A stretch of DNA of 64,000 nt from Citrobacter sp. JGM124 (GTDB lineage Bacteria; Pseudomonadota; Gammaproteobacteria; Enterobacterales; Enterobacteriaceae), in contig NZ_JAERJD010000007.1 in NCBI RefSeq assembly GCF_018257795.1, positions 1-64,000 on the forward strand. The letters are read 5' to 3'. Position numbers and translations under genes: made by a program. Within the stretch, counting starts at the first letter, position 1; every line of letters starts with the position of its first letter. A model generated the notes under the pieces. That model ran no database searches, was not told the origin of the DNA, and saw nothing but the letters and a program-made list of their open reading frames with translations. Positions 27,367 through 39,369 of the stretch are shown here, piece after piece.

Positions 27367-27391
27367 AAAACCCTCGCCTGAGCGAGGGTTT
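27367..27391 (-). terminator. Terminator of the tRNA-Ala gene
   Basis: The stem AAACCCTCGC / GCGAGGGTTT with loop TCAG is followed on the minus strand by a run of T. It lies just beyond the tRNA 3' end. Confidence 0.9.
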
Positions 27392-27397
27392 CTAATA

Positions 27398-27473
<76 letters not shown>

Positions 27474-27700
27474 AGACCATAAAGCCGTGTCGTGTTGACG
27501 GTCGGCATGATATGAAACCAGCCATATGCTGTCAACGGCAAATTGTTTTTCCGCGTTCAATTGCCTAAAAAGTCATCGTGTTGATTAAATCCTGATTGCA
27601 TCTGGCCGCGTTGTAGTTAATTCTGTCATTGTTTGAGGTAAAGTACTTCAATAATATAAACCACTAACCCCCTCCCTTCTGGAAAAGAAAAGGAATCACT

Positions 27701-28054
27701 GTGCTCAAGGAAAGAATGACACCCGAGGAATTAGCTATAGTTACTGGTTATAGTCGCCAGACCATCAACAAATGGGTACGAAGGCAAAACTGGACCACAT
27801 CCCCCAAGCCGGGAGTTCAGGGCGGTAAAGCGCGCCTTATTCATATTGATGAACATGTTCGCGACTTTATTAATAGTGCCAGGCGTGTTACGGAGAGTCA
27901 GGTACGCTATAACGTCAACGATGCCCCACTGGAAAACCTGCTGTTAAATTCACTCCAGCAGATGTCAGACAGCGAACAACAAAGGATGGCGGCGATACTA
28001 TTGCGGGACGGTATTGCAGGTGTATTAATGCGGCTGGGTATCAGAGATGAGTAA
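27701..28054 (+). CDS. yfeC: YfeC-like helix-turn-helix DNA-binding protein
   Basis: The product is 117 aa. The N-terminal half has a winged helix-turn-helix of the MuNS/YfeC type (MTPEELAIVTGYSRQTINKWVRRQNW, then KPGVQGGKARLIHIDEHVRDFI). The C-terminal helix ends in LLRDGIAGVLMRLGIRDE as in E. coli YfeC/YfeD. E. coli has the yfeC-yfeD pair next to gltX, while only one is found here. The regulatory target is unknown. The start with AAAAGGAATCACT upstream is GTG 27701; an internal ATG at codon 6 (MTPEE) is an alternative. Confidence 0.88.
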   Translation: MLKERMTPEELAIVTGYSRQTINKWVRRQNWTTSPKPGVQGGKARLIHIDEHVRDFINSARRVTESQVRYNVNDAPLENLLLNSLQQMSDSEQQRMAAILLRDGIAGVLMRLGIRDE

Positions 28055-28104
28055 CCCATAAGCTGCTTTCAGGCGAGTTCCGTCTGACACATAACGTTCC
28101 AGTC

Positions 28105-28127
28105 TAAAAAACAGCATCACGCTGTTC
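28105..28127 (-). terminator. Terminator of gltX
   Basis: GAACAGC-GTGAT-GCTGTTT stem followed by T residues on the minus strand, about 90 bases after the gltX stop. A second hairpin, GGGGGGAG-ACTAAA-CTCCCCCC at 28138-28159, lies between it and gltX. Confidence 0.75.
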
Positions 28128-28213
28128 AGCAAGCATCGGGGGGAGACTAAACTCCCCCCTTCATTAACAAAAAACGGGTTAAAAAGACCGACTATCTGAA
28201 CCAGATAACGTCA

Positions 28214-29626
28214 TTACTGCCCTTCACGCTCACTGATAAACACCAGCGCTTTGGCAATACGTTCCAGTGAACGTTGTTTACCAATAGCATGTACAGTGAC
28301 ATCCAGCCCTGGAGACTGGCTGCCCCCTGTTACAGCAACTCGCAATGGCATGCCGACTTTGCCCATACCGACTTCCAGATCATCCGCGGTTGCCTGAATG
28401 GCATTATGCACGTTTTCAGGGCTCCATTCGGTGATAGCTGCCAGTTTGTCGCGCACCACTTCTAAAGGCTGACGGGCAACGGGACGCAAATGTTTTTTTG
28501 CTGCATCTGCATCAAACTCATTGAAATCCTCATAAAAATAACGGCAAGTTTGCGCCATCTCTTTTAAGGTTTTACAACGTTCCCCCAACAGTTTAACCAG
28601 CTCAGATAACTGCGGGCCAGTACGGGTATCAATGTGTTCCTGCTCAATATGCCACTGTAGCTGGGTAGCAACATACTCTGCTGGCAGATGGTTGATATAA
28701 TGATGGTTCAGCCACTGCAGTTTTTCAGTATTGAAGGCACTGGCTGATTTGCTGACTGTATTCAGGGCAAACAACTCGATCATTTCTTCCCGGGTAAAAA
28801 TTTCCTGATCACCGTGGGCCCAGCCTAAACGCACCAGATAGTTTAGTAAGGCCTCAGGTAAATAACCTTCATCACGGTATTGCATGACACTCACCGCACC
28901 ATGACGTTTAGACAGTTTTTTACCATCATCCCCGTTAATCATCGACACATGAGCATAAAGGGGGACGGGTGCATTCAGTGCTTTCAGGATATTAATTTGA
29001 CGTGGGGTATTATTAATATGGTCTTCACCGCGAATGACGTGTGTGATTTCCATATCCCAGTCATCAACGACTACACAGAAGTTATAGGTAGGGCTACCAT
29101 CAGTACGACGGATGATCAGGTCATCCAGTTCCTGGTTGCTGAACTCAATAGGGCCACGAATCTGATCATCAAAAATGACGGAGCCTTCTTGCGGGTTAGC
29201 AAAACGTACCACACAAGGTTCATCTGCTGCATGTTCCGTCGTGTCATGGCGGCAACGCCCGTCATAACGAGGTTTCTCGTTATTGGCCATTTGATTTTCA
29301 CGTAACGCTTCCAGACGTTCTTTAGAACAGTAGCATTTATAAGCCGTTCCAGCCTCCAGCATTTCGTCAATCGCTGCATTGTAACGATCAAAACGCTTAG
29401 TCTGGAAATAAGGGCCTTCATCCCAGTCAAGACTTAGCCAGTTCATGGCGTCCATAATGGCTTCAATGGCTTCCGGGGTGGAACGTTCGATATCCGTATC
29501 TTCTATACGCAACACAAACTCGCCGTCGTGGTGACGAGCAAAAAGCCAGGAGTAAAGAGCTGTACGAGCACCGCCAACGTGAAGATAGCCCGTTGGGCTT
29601 GGCGCGAAGCGAGTTTTGATTTTCAT
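28214..29626 (-). CDS. gltX: Glutamyl-tRNA synthetase
   Basis: The product is 470 aa (E. coli 471), a class I aminoacyl-tRNA synthetase. The HIGH-equivalent [19 protein letters not shown] is at 11-29, and the KMSKS-equivalent [13 protein letters not shown] near residue 237. A zinc-type cluster CYCSKERLE lies near 98-106. It attaches glutamate to tRNA-Glu in the cytoplasm. It is transcribed convergently with yfeC, as in E. coli. Confidence 0.98.
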   Translation of the reverse strand: MKIKTRFAPSPTGYLHVGGARTALYSWLFARHHDGEFVLRIEDTDIERSTPEAIEAIMDAMNWLSLDWDEGPYFQTKRFDRYNAAIDEMLEAGTAYKCYCSKERLEALRENQMANNEKPRYDGRCRHDTTEHAADEPCVVRFANPQEGSVIFDDQIRGPIEFSNQELDDLIIRRTDGSPTYNFCVVVDDWDMEITHVIRGEDHINNTPRQINILKALNAPVPLYAHVSMINGDDGKKLSKRHGAVSVMQYRDEGYLPEALLNYLVRLGWAHGDQEIFTREEMIELFALNTVSKSASAFNTEKLQWLNHHYINHLPAEYVATQLQWHIEQEHIDTRTGPQLSELVKLLGERCKTLKEMAQTCRYFYEDFNEFDADAAKKHLRPVARQPLEVVRDKLAAITEWSPENVHNAIQATADDLEVGMGKVGMPLRVAVTGGSQSPGLDVTVHAIGKQRSLERIAKALVFISEREGQ

Positions 29627-29840
29627 TAAAAGGCCCTAGTTACGCAAAAATGCCAAAGAAATGGCAATTGCCAAAGAAAGTTCACAGGTAACATTCTATC
29701 ACTGTGGGCTAATTCCTCAATGTTGAGGCGGATCAATAGCTATAATCCTGATAATTTGGTGATAAATCAAACAGACACAGGCATTTGTTGACAGTATCGT
29801 TTAATTTTAAGACTAACAGAAAAAAACTGAAGAAAATGCG

Positions 29841-29868
29841 TTGACTCATTTTCAACTCTCCCTATAAT
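29841..29868 (+). promoter_or_regulatory. Promoter of first tRNA-Val/tRNA-Lys operon
   Basis: TTGACT at 29841 and a perfect TATAAT at 29863 are separated by 16 bases. A GC-rich discriminator GCGACTCC follows, typical of stable-RNA promoters under stringent control. Confidence 0.85.
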
Positions 29869-29885
29869 GCGACTCCACACAGCGG

Positions 29886-29961
29886 GGGTGATTAGCTCAG
29901 CTGGGAGAGCACCTCCCTTACAAGGAGGGGGTCGGCGGTTCGATCCCGTCATCACCCACCA
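29886..29961 (+). tRNA. valU: tRNA-Val(TAC), copy 1
   Basis: 76 bases with encoded CCA. Acceptor GGGTGAT pairs fully with ATCACCC; anticodon loop CTTACAA gives TAC. Identical to the copy at 30471. Confidence 0.97.
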
Positions 29962-29965
29962 CTTC

Positions 29966-30041
29966 GGGTCGTTAGCTCAGTTGGTAGAGCAGTTGACTTT
30001 TAATCAATTGGTCGCAGGTTCGAATCCTGCACGACCCACCA
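29966..30041 (+). tRNA. lysV: tRNA-Lys(TTT), copy 1
   Basis: 76 bases with encoded CCA. Acceptor GGGTCGT pairs with ACGACCC; anticodon loop CTTTTAA gives TTT. Separated from tRNA-Val by four bases. Confidence 0.97.
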
Positions 30042-30047
30042 ATGTAG

Positions 30048-30072
30048 AAAGGCGCCCTAAAGGCGCCTTTTT
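30048..30072 (+). terminator. Terminator of first tRNA operon
   Basis: AAAGGCGCC-CTAAA-GGCGCCTTT stem followed by TT; repeated exactly after the second tRNA pair. Confidence 0.9.
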
Positions 30073-30340
30073 GCTGTCTGTTCGATTATATCGCCCCCTG
30101 CCATCACCTGAGAAAAACACCGTTGAGCAGCCTTACTTCAGCCACGGCTCGCCGCATCTGGCATACCTCCCCCGTGCAGAAGATACCTTTTTTCCATTTG
30201 TCGTCCCCCTGCTTTTTTTAATCTAAGAACAACCGCGGAAAACTGCGGGTAAATGTCAGTTTTGAGCCAAAAGAAGAAACGGATCGCCATGGACGATAGT
30301 ATCGGGAAAAGTATCATTGATAAAATATCTGCCGAGTCAT

Positions 30341-30421
30341 GGGGGACATATCGCCTGTAATGCTCAGGAAATCGACATTATTCACCAGAATAACAACAAA
30401 AATATTGATATCTATATCTAA
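30341..30421 (+). pseudogene. Possible 3' remnant of a FlxA-like gene
   Basis: The last codons before the TAA at 30419 encode NNNKNIDIYI, which resembles the [12 protein letters not shown] end of the intact FlxA-like gene ending at 31200. It sits at the end of the unit between the two tRNA operons, where a duplicated copy of that gene would be expected. The upstream part is not recognisable. Confidence 0.45.
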
Positions 30422-30425
30422 TGGG

Positions 30426-30453
30426 TTGACTCAGTTTCAACTATCCCTATAAT
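30426..30453 (+). promoter_or_regulatory. Promoter of second tRNA-Val/tRNA-Lys operon
   Basis: TTGACT and TATAAT with 16-base spacing and the same GCGACTCC discriminator as copy 1; three single-base differences lie between or beside the hexamers. Confidence 0.85.
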
Positions 30454-30470
30454 GCGACTCCACACAGCGG

Positions 30471-30546
30471 GGGTGATTAGCTCAGCTGGGAGAGCACCTC
30501 CCTTACAAGGAGGGGGTCGGCGGTTCGATCCCGTCATCACCCACCA
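30471..30546 (+). tRNA. valX: tRNA-Val(TAC), copy 2
   Basis: Identical in sequence to the tRNA at 29886, with encoded CCA and anticodon TAC. Confidence 0.97.
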
Positions 30547-30550
30547 CTTC

Positions 30551-30626
30551 GGGTCGTTAGCTCAGTTGGTAGAGCAGTTGACTTTTAATCAATTGGTCGC
30601 AGGTTCGAATCCTGCACGACCCACCA
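30551..30626 (+). tRNA. tRNA-Lys(TTT), copy 2
   Basis: Identical in sequence to the tRNA at 29966, with encoded CCA and anticodon TTT. Confidence 0.97.
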
Positions 30627-30632
30627 ATGTAG

Positions 30633-30657
30633 AAAGGCGCCCTAAAGGCGCCTTTTT
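30633..30657 (+). terminator. Terminator of second tRNA operon
   Basis: AAAGGCGCC-CTAAA-GGCGCCTTTTT, the same as after the first tRNA pair. Confidence 0.9.
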
Positions 30658-30803
30658 GCTGTCTGTGCATTATATCGCCCCCCGCCATCACCTGAGAAAA
30701 ACACAGCGGAACAGTGTTGCTTTGGCAGCAGCCCGCGGCAGGGCCATCCTGCACGACAGACGACTTCCTGCGAATCAATTGTGCCGGGGAGCCATATCAG
30801 GTA

Positions 30804-30830
30804 TTAACTTTTTGTCATGCATGCCGATAA
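30804..30830 (+). promoter_or_regulatory. Sigma-28 (FliA) flagellar promoter
   Basis: A perfect -10 element GCCGATAA at 30823-30830 lies 11 bases after TTAACTTT, which matches 6 of 8 positions of the TAAAGTTT -35 element. It sits about 30 bases before the FlxA-like start. Confidence 0.75.
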
Positions 30831-30858
30831 CAGACTGAAATCCTATTATTCAGGTGCG

Positions 30859-31200
30859 ATGATGACAACAATCAGTACAACCCTTAATCTGGCCTCTCCC
30901 GCCGCCGGGGCGACCAGTCATTCCGACAATAGTCTCTCTTCACAGATAAGCCAGCTAACCAGCCAAATAACTAAACTGACTCAACAGCTAAAGGATGTTG
31001 CCGCTGGTGAGGGATCGGCAGATCAAAAGAAAGAAAAACAAGAACTACTCCAGGCACAAATAAAAATGTTACAGGCCCAGCTGGCACAATTACAGCGCCA
31101 GCAGGCAGAGCAAGCCAACAAAAAAAATAGTACACAAGCCGCGCCGCAAGTGGGGGTCAACAACCCAACTGACGGCAAGAAAATTGATATTTATATCTAA
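30859..31200 (+). CDS. FlxA-like coiled-coil protein
   Basis: The product is about 113 aa. A low-complexity N-terminus (Ser/Thr/Ala) is followed by a coiled coil, [21 protein letters not shown] and [23 protein letters not shown], and a short polar tail. This layout matches the FlxA family, whose E. coli member is expressed from a FliA promoter and has no known biochemical role. ATG 30859 or 30862 was chosen because the upstream ATG at 30817 falls inside the sigma-28 promoter and AGG lies at the right distance. The stop overlaps the convergent yfeR stop. Confidence 0.78.
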   Translation: MMTTISTTLNLASPAAGATSHSDNSLSSQISQLTSQITKLTQQLKDVAAGEGSADQKKEKQELLQAQIKMLQAQLAQLQRQQAEQANKKNSTQAAPQVGVNNPTDGKKIDIYI

Positions 31201-32135
31201 AGGTGCACGGTATCATCAAAGAGTGGATCACCTTTACGGGCTTCAGTTAATCGTTGAGCCTGTTGGTGAACCACTTTCCAGATAACCTCTGCAGCGCGAG
31301 AAAGTGAACGGTTCTTACGACGAACGAGCATGATAGTTCTGTCTACGCTCGGTACTAATCGCTTCACCACCAGCGAGCCGCCTTCCGGCAAAGGTAATGC
31401 CAGCGCCGGCAATATACTGATGCCGATCCCAGCTTCCACCATGGGATAGAGTGTTGCCGGGTGCCCTATCTGCTGAACTATTTGCGCGTTTATCCTCTGA
31501 TTAAAAAGTGCCTCATCAATTAGAGGACGGCTGCCGGAGGCATAATCCTGTAATACCAGCTTCGCTCCTTGTAATTGCTGCCAGGTGACTTGGGGATCAT
31601 GCGCCAGACGATCATCACCCCGACAAAGCAAGAAAAAGGGTTCCGATAGCACCTTTTCGCAGTGTAAGTCACTGGCTTCCCCGGGATCGATAACAATCGC
31701 CAGATCAACCTCCCCCTGACGAACGCTTTCCAGCACCCACTGCTGTGGTCTGTCATAGAGTTTGAACTGGATCTCAGGATAATAACGTGTTGCTGTAGCA
31801 ATCGACTGGGGCATCAGGTGCGCGGAAATCGTCTGGCTGGCGGCAACCCTTACGGTGCCACTGAGCTGGTAGCCCACACTGCGCACATCAAGTAACGTCG
31901 CATTAAGATCTTCCAGTAACTGCTCTAGCCGTGAAGCTAATTGCTCACCCGCAGCGGTGAGCACCACTTCACGCGTAGTTCTGTCGAGCAGTTTCACACT
32001 GAGTGCATTTTCTAAATCTTTTATACTGTGGCTTACGGCTGACTGACTGAGACCAATCGCAGCACCCGCCTGGCTGAAACTGCCCTTGCGTGCCACGGCA
32101 ACAAATACCCGTAACTGACGTAGTGAATAATTCAT
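31197..32135 (-). CDS. yfeR: LysR-type regulator YfeR
   Basis: The product is 312 aa. The N-terminal winged helix is [42 protein letters not shown] (in two parts, residues 1-42), and the effector domain runs from about 90 to 300. Similarity to E. coli YfeR is strong, and it is divergent from yfeH as in E. coli, so it probably controls that gene and itself. The inducer is unknown; in Salmonella the orthologue was linked to osmolarity. Confidence 0.93.
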   Translation of the reverse strand: MNYSLRQLRVFVAVARKGSFSQAGAAIGLSQSAVSHSIKDLENALSVKLLDRTTREVVLTAAGEQLASRLEQLLEDLNATLLDVRSVGYQLSGTVRVAASQTISAHLMPQSIATATRYYPEIQFKLYDRPQQWVLESVRQGEVDLAIVIDPGEASDLHCEKVLSEPFFLLCRGDDRLAHDPQVTWQQLQGAKLVLQDYASGSRPLIDEALFNQRINAQIVQQIGHPATLYPMVEAGIGISILPALALPLPEGGSLVVKRLVPSVDRTIMLVRRKNRSLSRAAEVIWKVVHQQAQRLTEARKGDPLFDDTVHL

Positions 32136-32224
32136 TTATTAAATTCATCAATCTATTAGATAAATCAATTTTATTTCTTAAACCAGAAGGAACACAATAG
32201 CCCTCTTTTGGCGGAGAACTGGCT

Positions 32225-33225
32225 ATGAGATTGTTCCGTATTCTGGATCCTTTTACATTAACCCTAATTTGTACTGTTGTACTTGCCTCTTTCTTACCCG
32301 CAGAAGGAAACGTTTTTACCTTCTTTGAAGGCCTGACTACGGCTGCTATTGCCCTGCTATTCTTTATGCATGGTGCCAAGCTGTCACGGGAGGCCATTGT
32401 CGCAGGCGGAGGCCACTGGCGCTTGCACCTGTGGGTTATGTGCAGTACTTTTGTGCTGTTCCCGGTATTGGGTGTACTGTTCAATTGGTGGCAACCTTTC
32501 GACGTCAGCCAGAATTTATATGACGGTTTCCTTTACCTCTCCATTCTGCCCGCCACCGTGCAGTCAGCCATTGCCTTCACCTCTATCGCGGGAGGTAATG
32601 TCGCAGCAGCGGTCTGTTCAGCCTCAGCCTCCAGTGTATTGGGGATCTTTCTGTCACCAATCCTGGTCGGTATCGTGATGCATGTTAAAGGTGCCAGTGG
32701 CAGCTTCCATGATGTTGGCAGAATCATGCTGCAACTCCTGTTACCGTTTGTTCTCGGCCACTTAATGCGTCCGTGGATTGGCAACTTTGTGACGAAGCAC
32801 AAAAAGATTATCGGGAAAACAGACCAGACATCCATTCTGCTGGTGGTCTATACCGCTTTCAGTGAGGCCGTAACTCATGGCATCTGGAATCAGGTCGGCT
32901 GGGAGGCCTTGCTGTTTATTGTGGGAGTCAGTCTGGTGCTACTGGCGATTGTGATCACCGTCAATATTGTGGTGGCTCGCCGTCTGGGCTTTAATAAAGC
33001 AGACGAGATAACAATTGTATTCTGTGGCTCGAAAAAAAGCCTGGCTAATGGTATCCCGATGGCGAATATCCTGTTCCCTGCGGCAACCGTTGGCATCATG
33101 GTGCTACCACTGATGATCTTCCATCAAATTCAGCTGATCATCTGTGCCATGATGGCTAAACGCTACCACCGTCAGGCCCTTGCCGCAAAAGCAAAGACTG
33201 AAACAGAAACACCATCAGCGCAGCA

Positions 33226-33229
<4 letters not shown>
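32225..33229 (+). CDS. yfeH: YfeH bile acid:sodium symporter-family membrane protein
   Basis: The product is 334 aa (E. coli 332) with about ten membrane helices (SBF-like/BART superfamily). Conserved points are LLFFMHGAKLSREAIVAGG, YLSILPATVQSAIAFTSIAGGN and FCGSKKSLANGIPMA. It is a predicted transporter of unknown substrate. The start with GGAG in TTTTGGCGGAGAACTGGCT upstream is ATG 32225. Its stop codon overlaps the convergent ypeB stop by four bases. Confidence 0.92.
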
Positions 33230-35467
<2,238 letters not shown>

Positions 35468-35475
35468 TCAAGGAT

Positions 35476-35499
35476 AAAAAACCCCCGACAGGCGGGGGT
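35476..35499 (-). terminator. Terminator between zipA and ligA
   Basis: On the minus strand ACCCCCG-CCTGT-CGGGGGT is followed by TTTTTT. It ends zipA transcription just 18 bases before the ligA start. Confidence 0.8.
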
Positions 35500-35551
35500 G
35501 ATTAATGATTAATTGAGCAAGGAGAAAACCAGATGCCCCTTGGTTGTGACA

Positions 35552-35590
35552 AGGAGCGAAAATCAACAACGTGATTTTCACTCCTTTTTA
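35552..35590 (+). other. Second hairpin in the zipA-ligA interval
   Basis: AGGAG-C-GAAAATCA / TGATTTTC-A-CTCCT followed by TTTTTA on the plus strand. It looks like a plus-strand terminator, yet no plus-strand gene precedes it. Confidence 0.5.
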
Positions 35591-35646
35591 GCAGTTTCAA
35601 ACCACTGTGGCGGCGTCGATGTAAAAGATGGTATGACGACAACGTG

Positions 35647-36573
35647 TTAGTTGTTGAAGTCCATGACTTCGCGTATCCGATCTTGATACTCACGCATCTT
35701 TTGAGGTGTCATCATACGGCGCGCATCATCCAACACCACACCACCCACTTCATCAGCAATATGCTGGGCCGACTGTAGCATGAGTTTAAAATTCTGTTGC
35801 GGATCGCCATAAGAAGGAACCTGCATAAAGATAGTCACGCCCGGCGTTGCGAAATCAGTCATGTGTTCTGGATCAAAAGATCCCGGTTTTACCATATTTG
35901 CCAAACTAAACAGTACCGGCCCGCTGCCATCAGGACTCAAATGACGATGGAATATGTTCATTTCACCAAACTGGAAGCCCGCCTGCAGAATACTGTTTAA
36001 CAACAGTTCACCATTCAACGTGGAGCCAGCATGGGCAGCAACGTTCATCACCACCACCGTCTCTTTCAGCCGTGGCTTTTCTACTGGTGCTACAACAGGC
36101 TCAGGTATCGCTTCCGGTTCAGGGGCGACTTCAGGCTCAGAGTAATGTTCTGGTTCTGGATCCGGTTTCGGCGTTGCCACCACAGGCGCCCTTGGTGGAA
36201 CCGGTACAGGCTCCGCCTCTGGCACTGAGGGTTCAGCATGGGCTGGCGCAGCCGCTTCAACGGATTGAGCAACTTGTTGACGAGGCTGGGGCGACGCATA
36301 AGGCGGCTCATACTGGTGCTGGGGCTCTGCGCTCTGCTGCGCACGCGATGACGGTTCAGACGTAGTGCGCTGAACACGTACTTTTCCGACACTTTCCAGT
36401 TCGTCATCTTCTTCATCGTCGTCTTCATCACGCCTTGACTTCAGACGTTTCAGCGGACGATCACGAAAAATAGATGAGCGTTCCTTACGGCTAGTCCACA
36501 GTCCATGAACCAGCAATGCTATTATGGCTATCGCGCCAACAATGATTAATATCAGACGCAAATCCTGCATCAT
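35647..36573 (-). CDS. zipA: ZipA cell-division protein
   Basis: The product is 308 aa. Layout: an N-terminal membrane anchor ([20 protein letters not shown] then LVHGLW), a charged stretch ([12 protein letters not shown]), a long Pro/Glu/Ala-rich linker, and the C-terminal FtsZ-binding domain (about 175-305; [32 protein letters not shown]). It tethers FtsZ rings to the inner membrane. The start is the first of two Met codons, as in E. coli; 17 extra upstream in-frame codons lack family support. It is divergent from cysZ. Confidence 0.97.
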   Translation of the reverse strand: MMQDLRLILIIVGAIAIIALLVHGLWTSRKERSSIFRDRPLKRLKSRRDEDDDEEDDELESVGKVRVQRTTSEPSSRAQQSAEPQHQYEPPYASPQPRQQVAQSVEAAAPAHAEPSVPEAEPVPVPPRAPVVATPKPDPEPEHYSEPEVAPEPEAIPEPVVAPVEKPRLKETVVVMNVAAHAGSTLNGELLLNSILQAGFQFGEMNIFHRHLSPDGSGPVLFSLANMVKPGSFDPEHMTDFATPGVTIFMQVPSYGDPQQNFKLMLQSAQHIADEVGGVVLDDARRMMTPQKMREYQDRIREVMDFNN

Positions 36574-36802
36574 TATATTCTCTGTTGTCCTAACACCTTG
36601 CCTATGTGGCAAACATTTACACACTAAGAGTATTTGCCCAGCTACACAAGTGCAAGTCTGAGCGTATTTTTCTCAACAGAAAGATAGATTCAGGACACTT
36701 TTCGTCTTTTTTTCGACCAAATCCTGATACGAATCTCTTATTGAGCTCGGTTATGATAAACAGGCTAGCATCATATTAACGATAACGGAGTCTATTTACA
36801 CT

Positions 36803-37564
36803 ATGGGTTTACCTTCAGACAATCACCAGCATAGCGGGGTTCACTATTTCGCACTGGGTTGTAAATTAATACGCGAACCGGGCATTAAACGCTATGTCAT
36901 TTTACCGCTGATCTTCAATATTGTGCTTATGGGTGGTGCTTTTTGGTGGTTATTTAACCGCCTCGGGCATTGGATCCCTGCCATCATGTCCTATGTTCCA
37001 CAATGGCTACAATGGCTGGACTACTTAATCTGGCCACTGAGCGTTATTTCCGTATTACTGGTATTCGGTTATCTTTTTTCAACTATTGCTAACTGGATCG
37101 CGGCGCCATTTTGCGGCTTACTGGCCGAGCAGCTGGAAGCACGTTTAACCGGTGCAACCCCACCCAATACCGGCGTTAGTGATGTGTTAAAAGACACACC
37201 GAGAATCATGAAGCGTGAATGGCAGAAGTTCTGCTGGTATCTCCCCAGAGCGCTGCTGTTGCTGGTTTTATATTTTATTCCCGGTATTGGTCAAACGGTG
37301 GCACCGATACTGTGGTTCCTCTTTAGCGCCTGGATGCTTGCTCTGCAATATTGTGATTACCCTTTTGATAATCATAAGGTGCCATTTAACAGCATGCGAC
37401 AAGCGCTGCGTACCAACAAAATCACGCAACTGCAATTTGGCACGCTGGTCAATATTTGCACCCTTATCCCTATTGTGAATCTGTTTATTATGCCGGTGGC
37501 TGTCTGTGGCGCCACAGCCATGTGGGTGGATTGCTACCGTAACCAGCATGCTCAGTGGAAATAG
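36803..37564 (+). CDS. cysZ: CysZ sulfate transporter
   Basis: The product is a 253-aa inner-membrane protein of the EI24/CysZ family. Conserved stretches are [47 protein letters not shown] and [13 protein letters not shown]. It imports sulfate for cysteine synthesis. It sits upstream of cysK in the same direction, 166 bases away, as in E. coli. Confidence 0.96.
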   Translation: MGLPSDNHQHSGVHYFALGCKLIREPGIKRYVILPLIFNIVLMGGAFWWLFNRLGHWIPAIMSYVPQWLQWLDYLIWPLSVISVLLVFGYLFSTIANWIAAPFCGLLAEQLEARLTGATPPNTGVSDVLKDTPRIMKREWQKFCWYLPRALLLLVLYFIPGIGQTVAPILWFLFSAWMLALQYCDYPFDNHKVPFNSMRQALRTNKITQLQFGTLVNICTLIPIVNLFIMPVAVCGATAMWVDCYRNQHAQWK

Positions 37565-37730
37565 TTTTGTCCCGGGAAAGAAAAAATGGACTGCCAGTGG
37601 CATCGCTTATTCCAACTTTCTTTGCCTTATTTCTGTTACACATATAGATATGCTATTTCTTTACTTCCGCATATTGTCTGAGCAGGTATGCTGATTCGGT
37701 ATCTCAAATTTCGATTATTAAGGATGAGTA

Positions 37731-38702
37731 ATGAGCAAAATTTATGAAGATAACTCCCTGACCATAGGTCACACACCTCTGGTTCGCCTGAACCGCATTG
37801 GCAACGGGCGCATCCTGGCAAAGGTGGAGTCTCGTAACCCAAGCTTTAGCGTGAAATGCCGTATTGGCGCAAATATGATTTGGGATGCGGAAAAACGCGG
37901 TGTGCTCAAACCGGGTATTGAACTGGTTGAACCAACCAGTGGCAATACAGGGATTGCTCTGGCCTATGTTGCAGCTGCCCGGGGTTACAAACTCACCCTG
38001 ACCATGCCTGAAACCATGAGTATTGAACGCCGTAAGCTACTAAAAGCGCTGGGTGCCAATCTGGTATTAACAGAAGGCTCCAAAGGTATGAAAGGTGCAA
38101 TCCAGAAAGCAGAAGAGATTGTTGCCAGTGACCCTGCTCACTATCTGTTGCTTCAGCAGTTCAGTAACCCAGCTAACCCTGAAATTCACGAAAAGACCAC
38201 AGGGCCAGAAATCTGGGAAGATACTGATGGTGAAGTGGACGTTTTCATCGCCGGTGTAGGCACCGGTGGCACCCTGACGGGTGTCAGTCGCTACCTTAAA
38301 CAAACCAAAGGTAAAAAATCCCTGGTAAGTGTCGCGGTTGAGCCATCTGACTCCCCTGTCATAACCCAGGCTTTAGCGGGGGAAGAAATTAAACCCGGTC
38401 CACATAAAATCCAGGGGATTGGGGCAGGTTTCATCCCGGCTAACCTCGACCTTAAACTGATTGATAAGGTCGTTACTATCAGTAATGAAGAGGCCATCTC
38501 TACCGCACGCCGCCTGATGGAAGATGAGGGCATTCTGGCGGGGATCTCTTCGGGTGCTGCCGTGGCAGCCGCGCTGAAATTACAGGAAGACCCGGCATTT
38601 GCAGATAAAAATATCGTGGTCATTCTCCCTTCTTCAGGGGAACGTTATCTGAGTACAGCATTGTTTGCTGATCTTTTTACCGAAAAAGAACTGCAACAAT
38701 AG
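37731..38702 (+). CDS. cysK: O-acetylserine sulfhydrylase A (CysK)
   Basis: The product is 323 aa, same length as E. coli CysK. The PLP lysine sits in [14 protein letters not shown] (K42 region), the substrate loop is PTSGNTGIA, and the phosphate loop is [16 protein letters not shown]. It converts O-acetylserine and sulfide to cysteine. AAGGATGAGTA precedes the ATG. CysB control is expected from the family but no site was identified. Confidence 0.98.
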   Translation: MSKIYEDNSLTIGHTPLVRLNRIGNGRILAKVESRNPSFSVKCRIGANMIWDAEKRGVLKPGIELVEPTSGNTGIALAYVAAARGYKLTLTMPETMSIERRKLLKALGANLVLTEGSKGMKGAIQKAEEIVASDPAHYLLLQQFSNPANPEIHEKTTGPEIWEDTDGEVDVFIAGVGTGGTLTGVSRYLKQTKGKKSLVSVAVEPSDSPVITQALAGEEIKPGPHKIQGIGAGFIPANLDLKLIDKVVTISNEEAISTARRLMEDEGILAGISSGAAVAAALKLQEDPAFADKNIVVILPSSGERYLSTALFADLFTEKELQQ

Positions 38703-38724
38703 TGCCATTGTTTTAATGTTGCTT

Positions 38725-38752
38725 AAAAAAGCGCCCAATAGGGTGCTTTTTT
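38725..38752 (+). terminator. Terminator of cysK
   Basis: AAAAAAGCGCCC-AATA-GGGTGCTTTTTT, about 22 bases after the stop. Confidence 0.9.
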
Positions 38753-39066
38753 GTGGCCTCCATCATGTTTTTACGCTACTCGGCATTGCGCCAACTCTCC
38801 AGGTCTGGTATTTAACCAGCAATTATTTTGAAGCGCGAAATTATTCATCTTCGGTTTGATGAAAGCTGAATCGATTTTACTGGTTTGTAAAAATGCGCTT
38901 TTGGTTACACTATAGCTCTAATCAATATGGTGTAATTCAATTCTGTCCATAACGCTGACAAATGATTTAAGTCGCATTTTATGTGCAAGAACTCTTTAGG
39001 CTAAAGTTTACCGTTAGAGCTAAACTTTAGTTTCATAACACTTAACCGATAAGTTGAGGAAAGCAA
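38753..39066. promoter_or_regulatory. ptsH upstream control region
   Basis: This 314-base region holds no gene. It carries a Cra site (listed separately) and AT-rich promoter-like sequence; exact promoters and CRP sites were not resolved. Confidence 0.5.
38865..38878 (+). promoter_or_regulatory. Cra (FruR) site before ptsH
   Basis: GCTGAATCGATTTT fits every position of the Cra consensus RSTGAAWCSNTHHW. Cra is known to act on the E. coli ptsHI-crr promoter. Confidence 0.7.
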
Positions 39067-39324
39067 ATGTTCCAGCAAGAAGTTACCATCACTGCACCAA
39101 ACGGTTTGCATACTCGCCCGGCGGCTCAGTTTGTTAAAGAAGCTAAAGGCTTCACATCTGACATTTCTGTAACCTCCAACGGCAAAAGCGCCAGTGCAAA
39201 AAGTCTGTTCAAATTACAGACTCTGGGTCTGACTCAAGGTACCGTTGTCACCATCTCTGCTGAAGGTGAAGATGAGCAAAAAGCGGTTGAACATTTAGTA
39301 AAACTGATGGCTGAACTCGAGTAA
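39067..39324 (+). CDS. ptsH: HPr phosphocarrier protein
   Basis: The product is 85 aa. The phosphorylated His15 lies in [12 protein letters not shown], and the Ser46 region is present in [13 protein letters not shown]. It takes phosphate from enzyme I and passes it to sugar-specific IIA proteins. First gene of ptsH-ptsI-crr, with TTGAGGAAAGCAA upstream of the ATG. Family length and sequence are standard. Confidence 0.99.
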   Translation: MFQQEVTITAPNGLHTRPAAQFVKEAKGFTSDISVTSNGKSASAKSLFKLQTLGLTQGTVVTISAEGEDEQKAVEHLVKLMAELE

Positions 39325-39369
39325 TTTCCAGTTCTTATTAAAAATATCAGTCACAAGTAAGGTAGGGTT

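Larger units (their letters stand above)
29840..30117 (+). repeat. Tandem duplication unit 1 (promoter, tRNA-Val, tRNA-Lys, terminator)
   Basis: Near-identical to 30425-30701 with an offset of 585 bases. Identity is complete from the -10 element through the terminator and then fades after the CACCTGAGAAAAACAC stretch. Confidence 0.95.
30425..30701 (+). repeat. Tandem duplication unit 2 (promoter, tRNA-Val, tRNA-Lys, terminator)
   Basis: Second copy of the 29840-30117 unit. Both tRNA genes and the terminator are base-identical between copies. Confidence 0.95.

Noticed and set aside
29867-30838. Open frames of 119 and 128 codons across the two tRNA operons
   Set aside because: They read through the tRNA genes and terminators and are identical only because the operon is duplicated.
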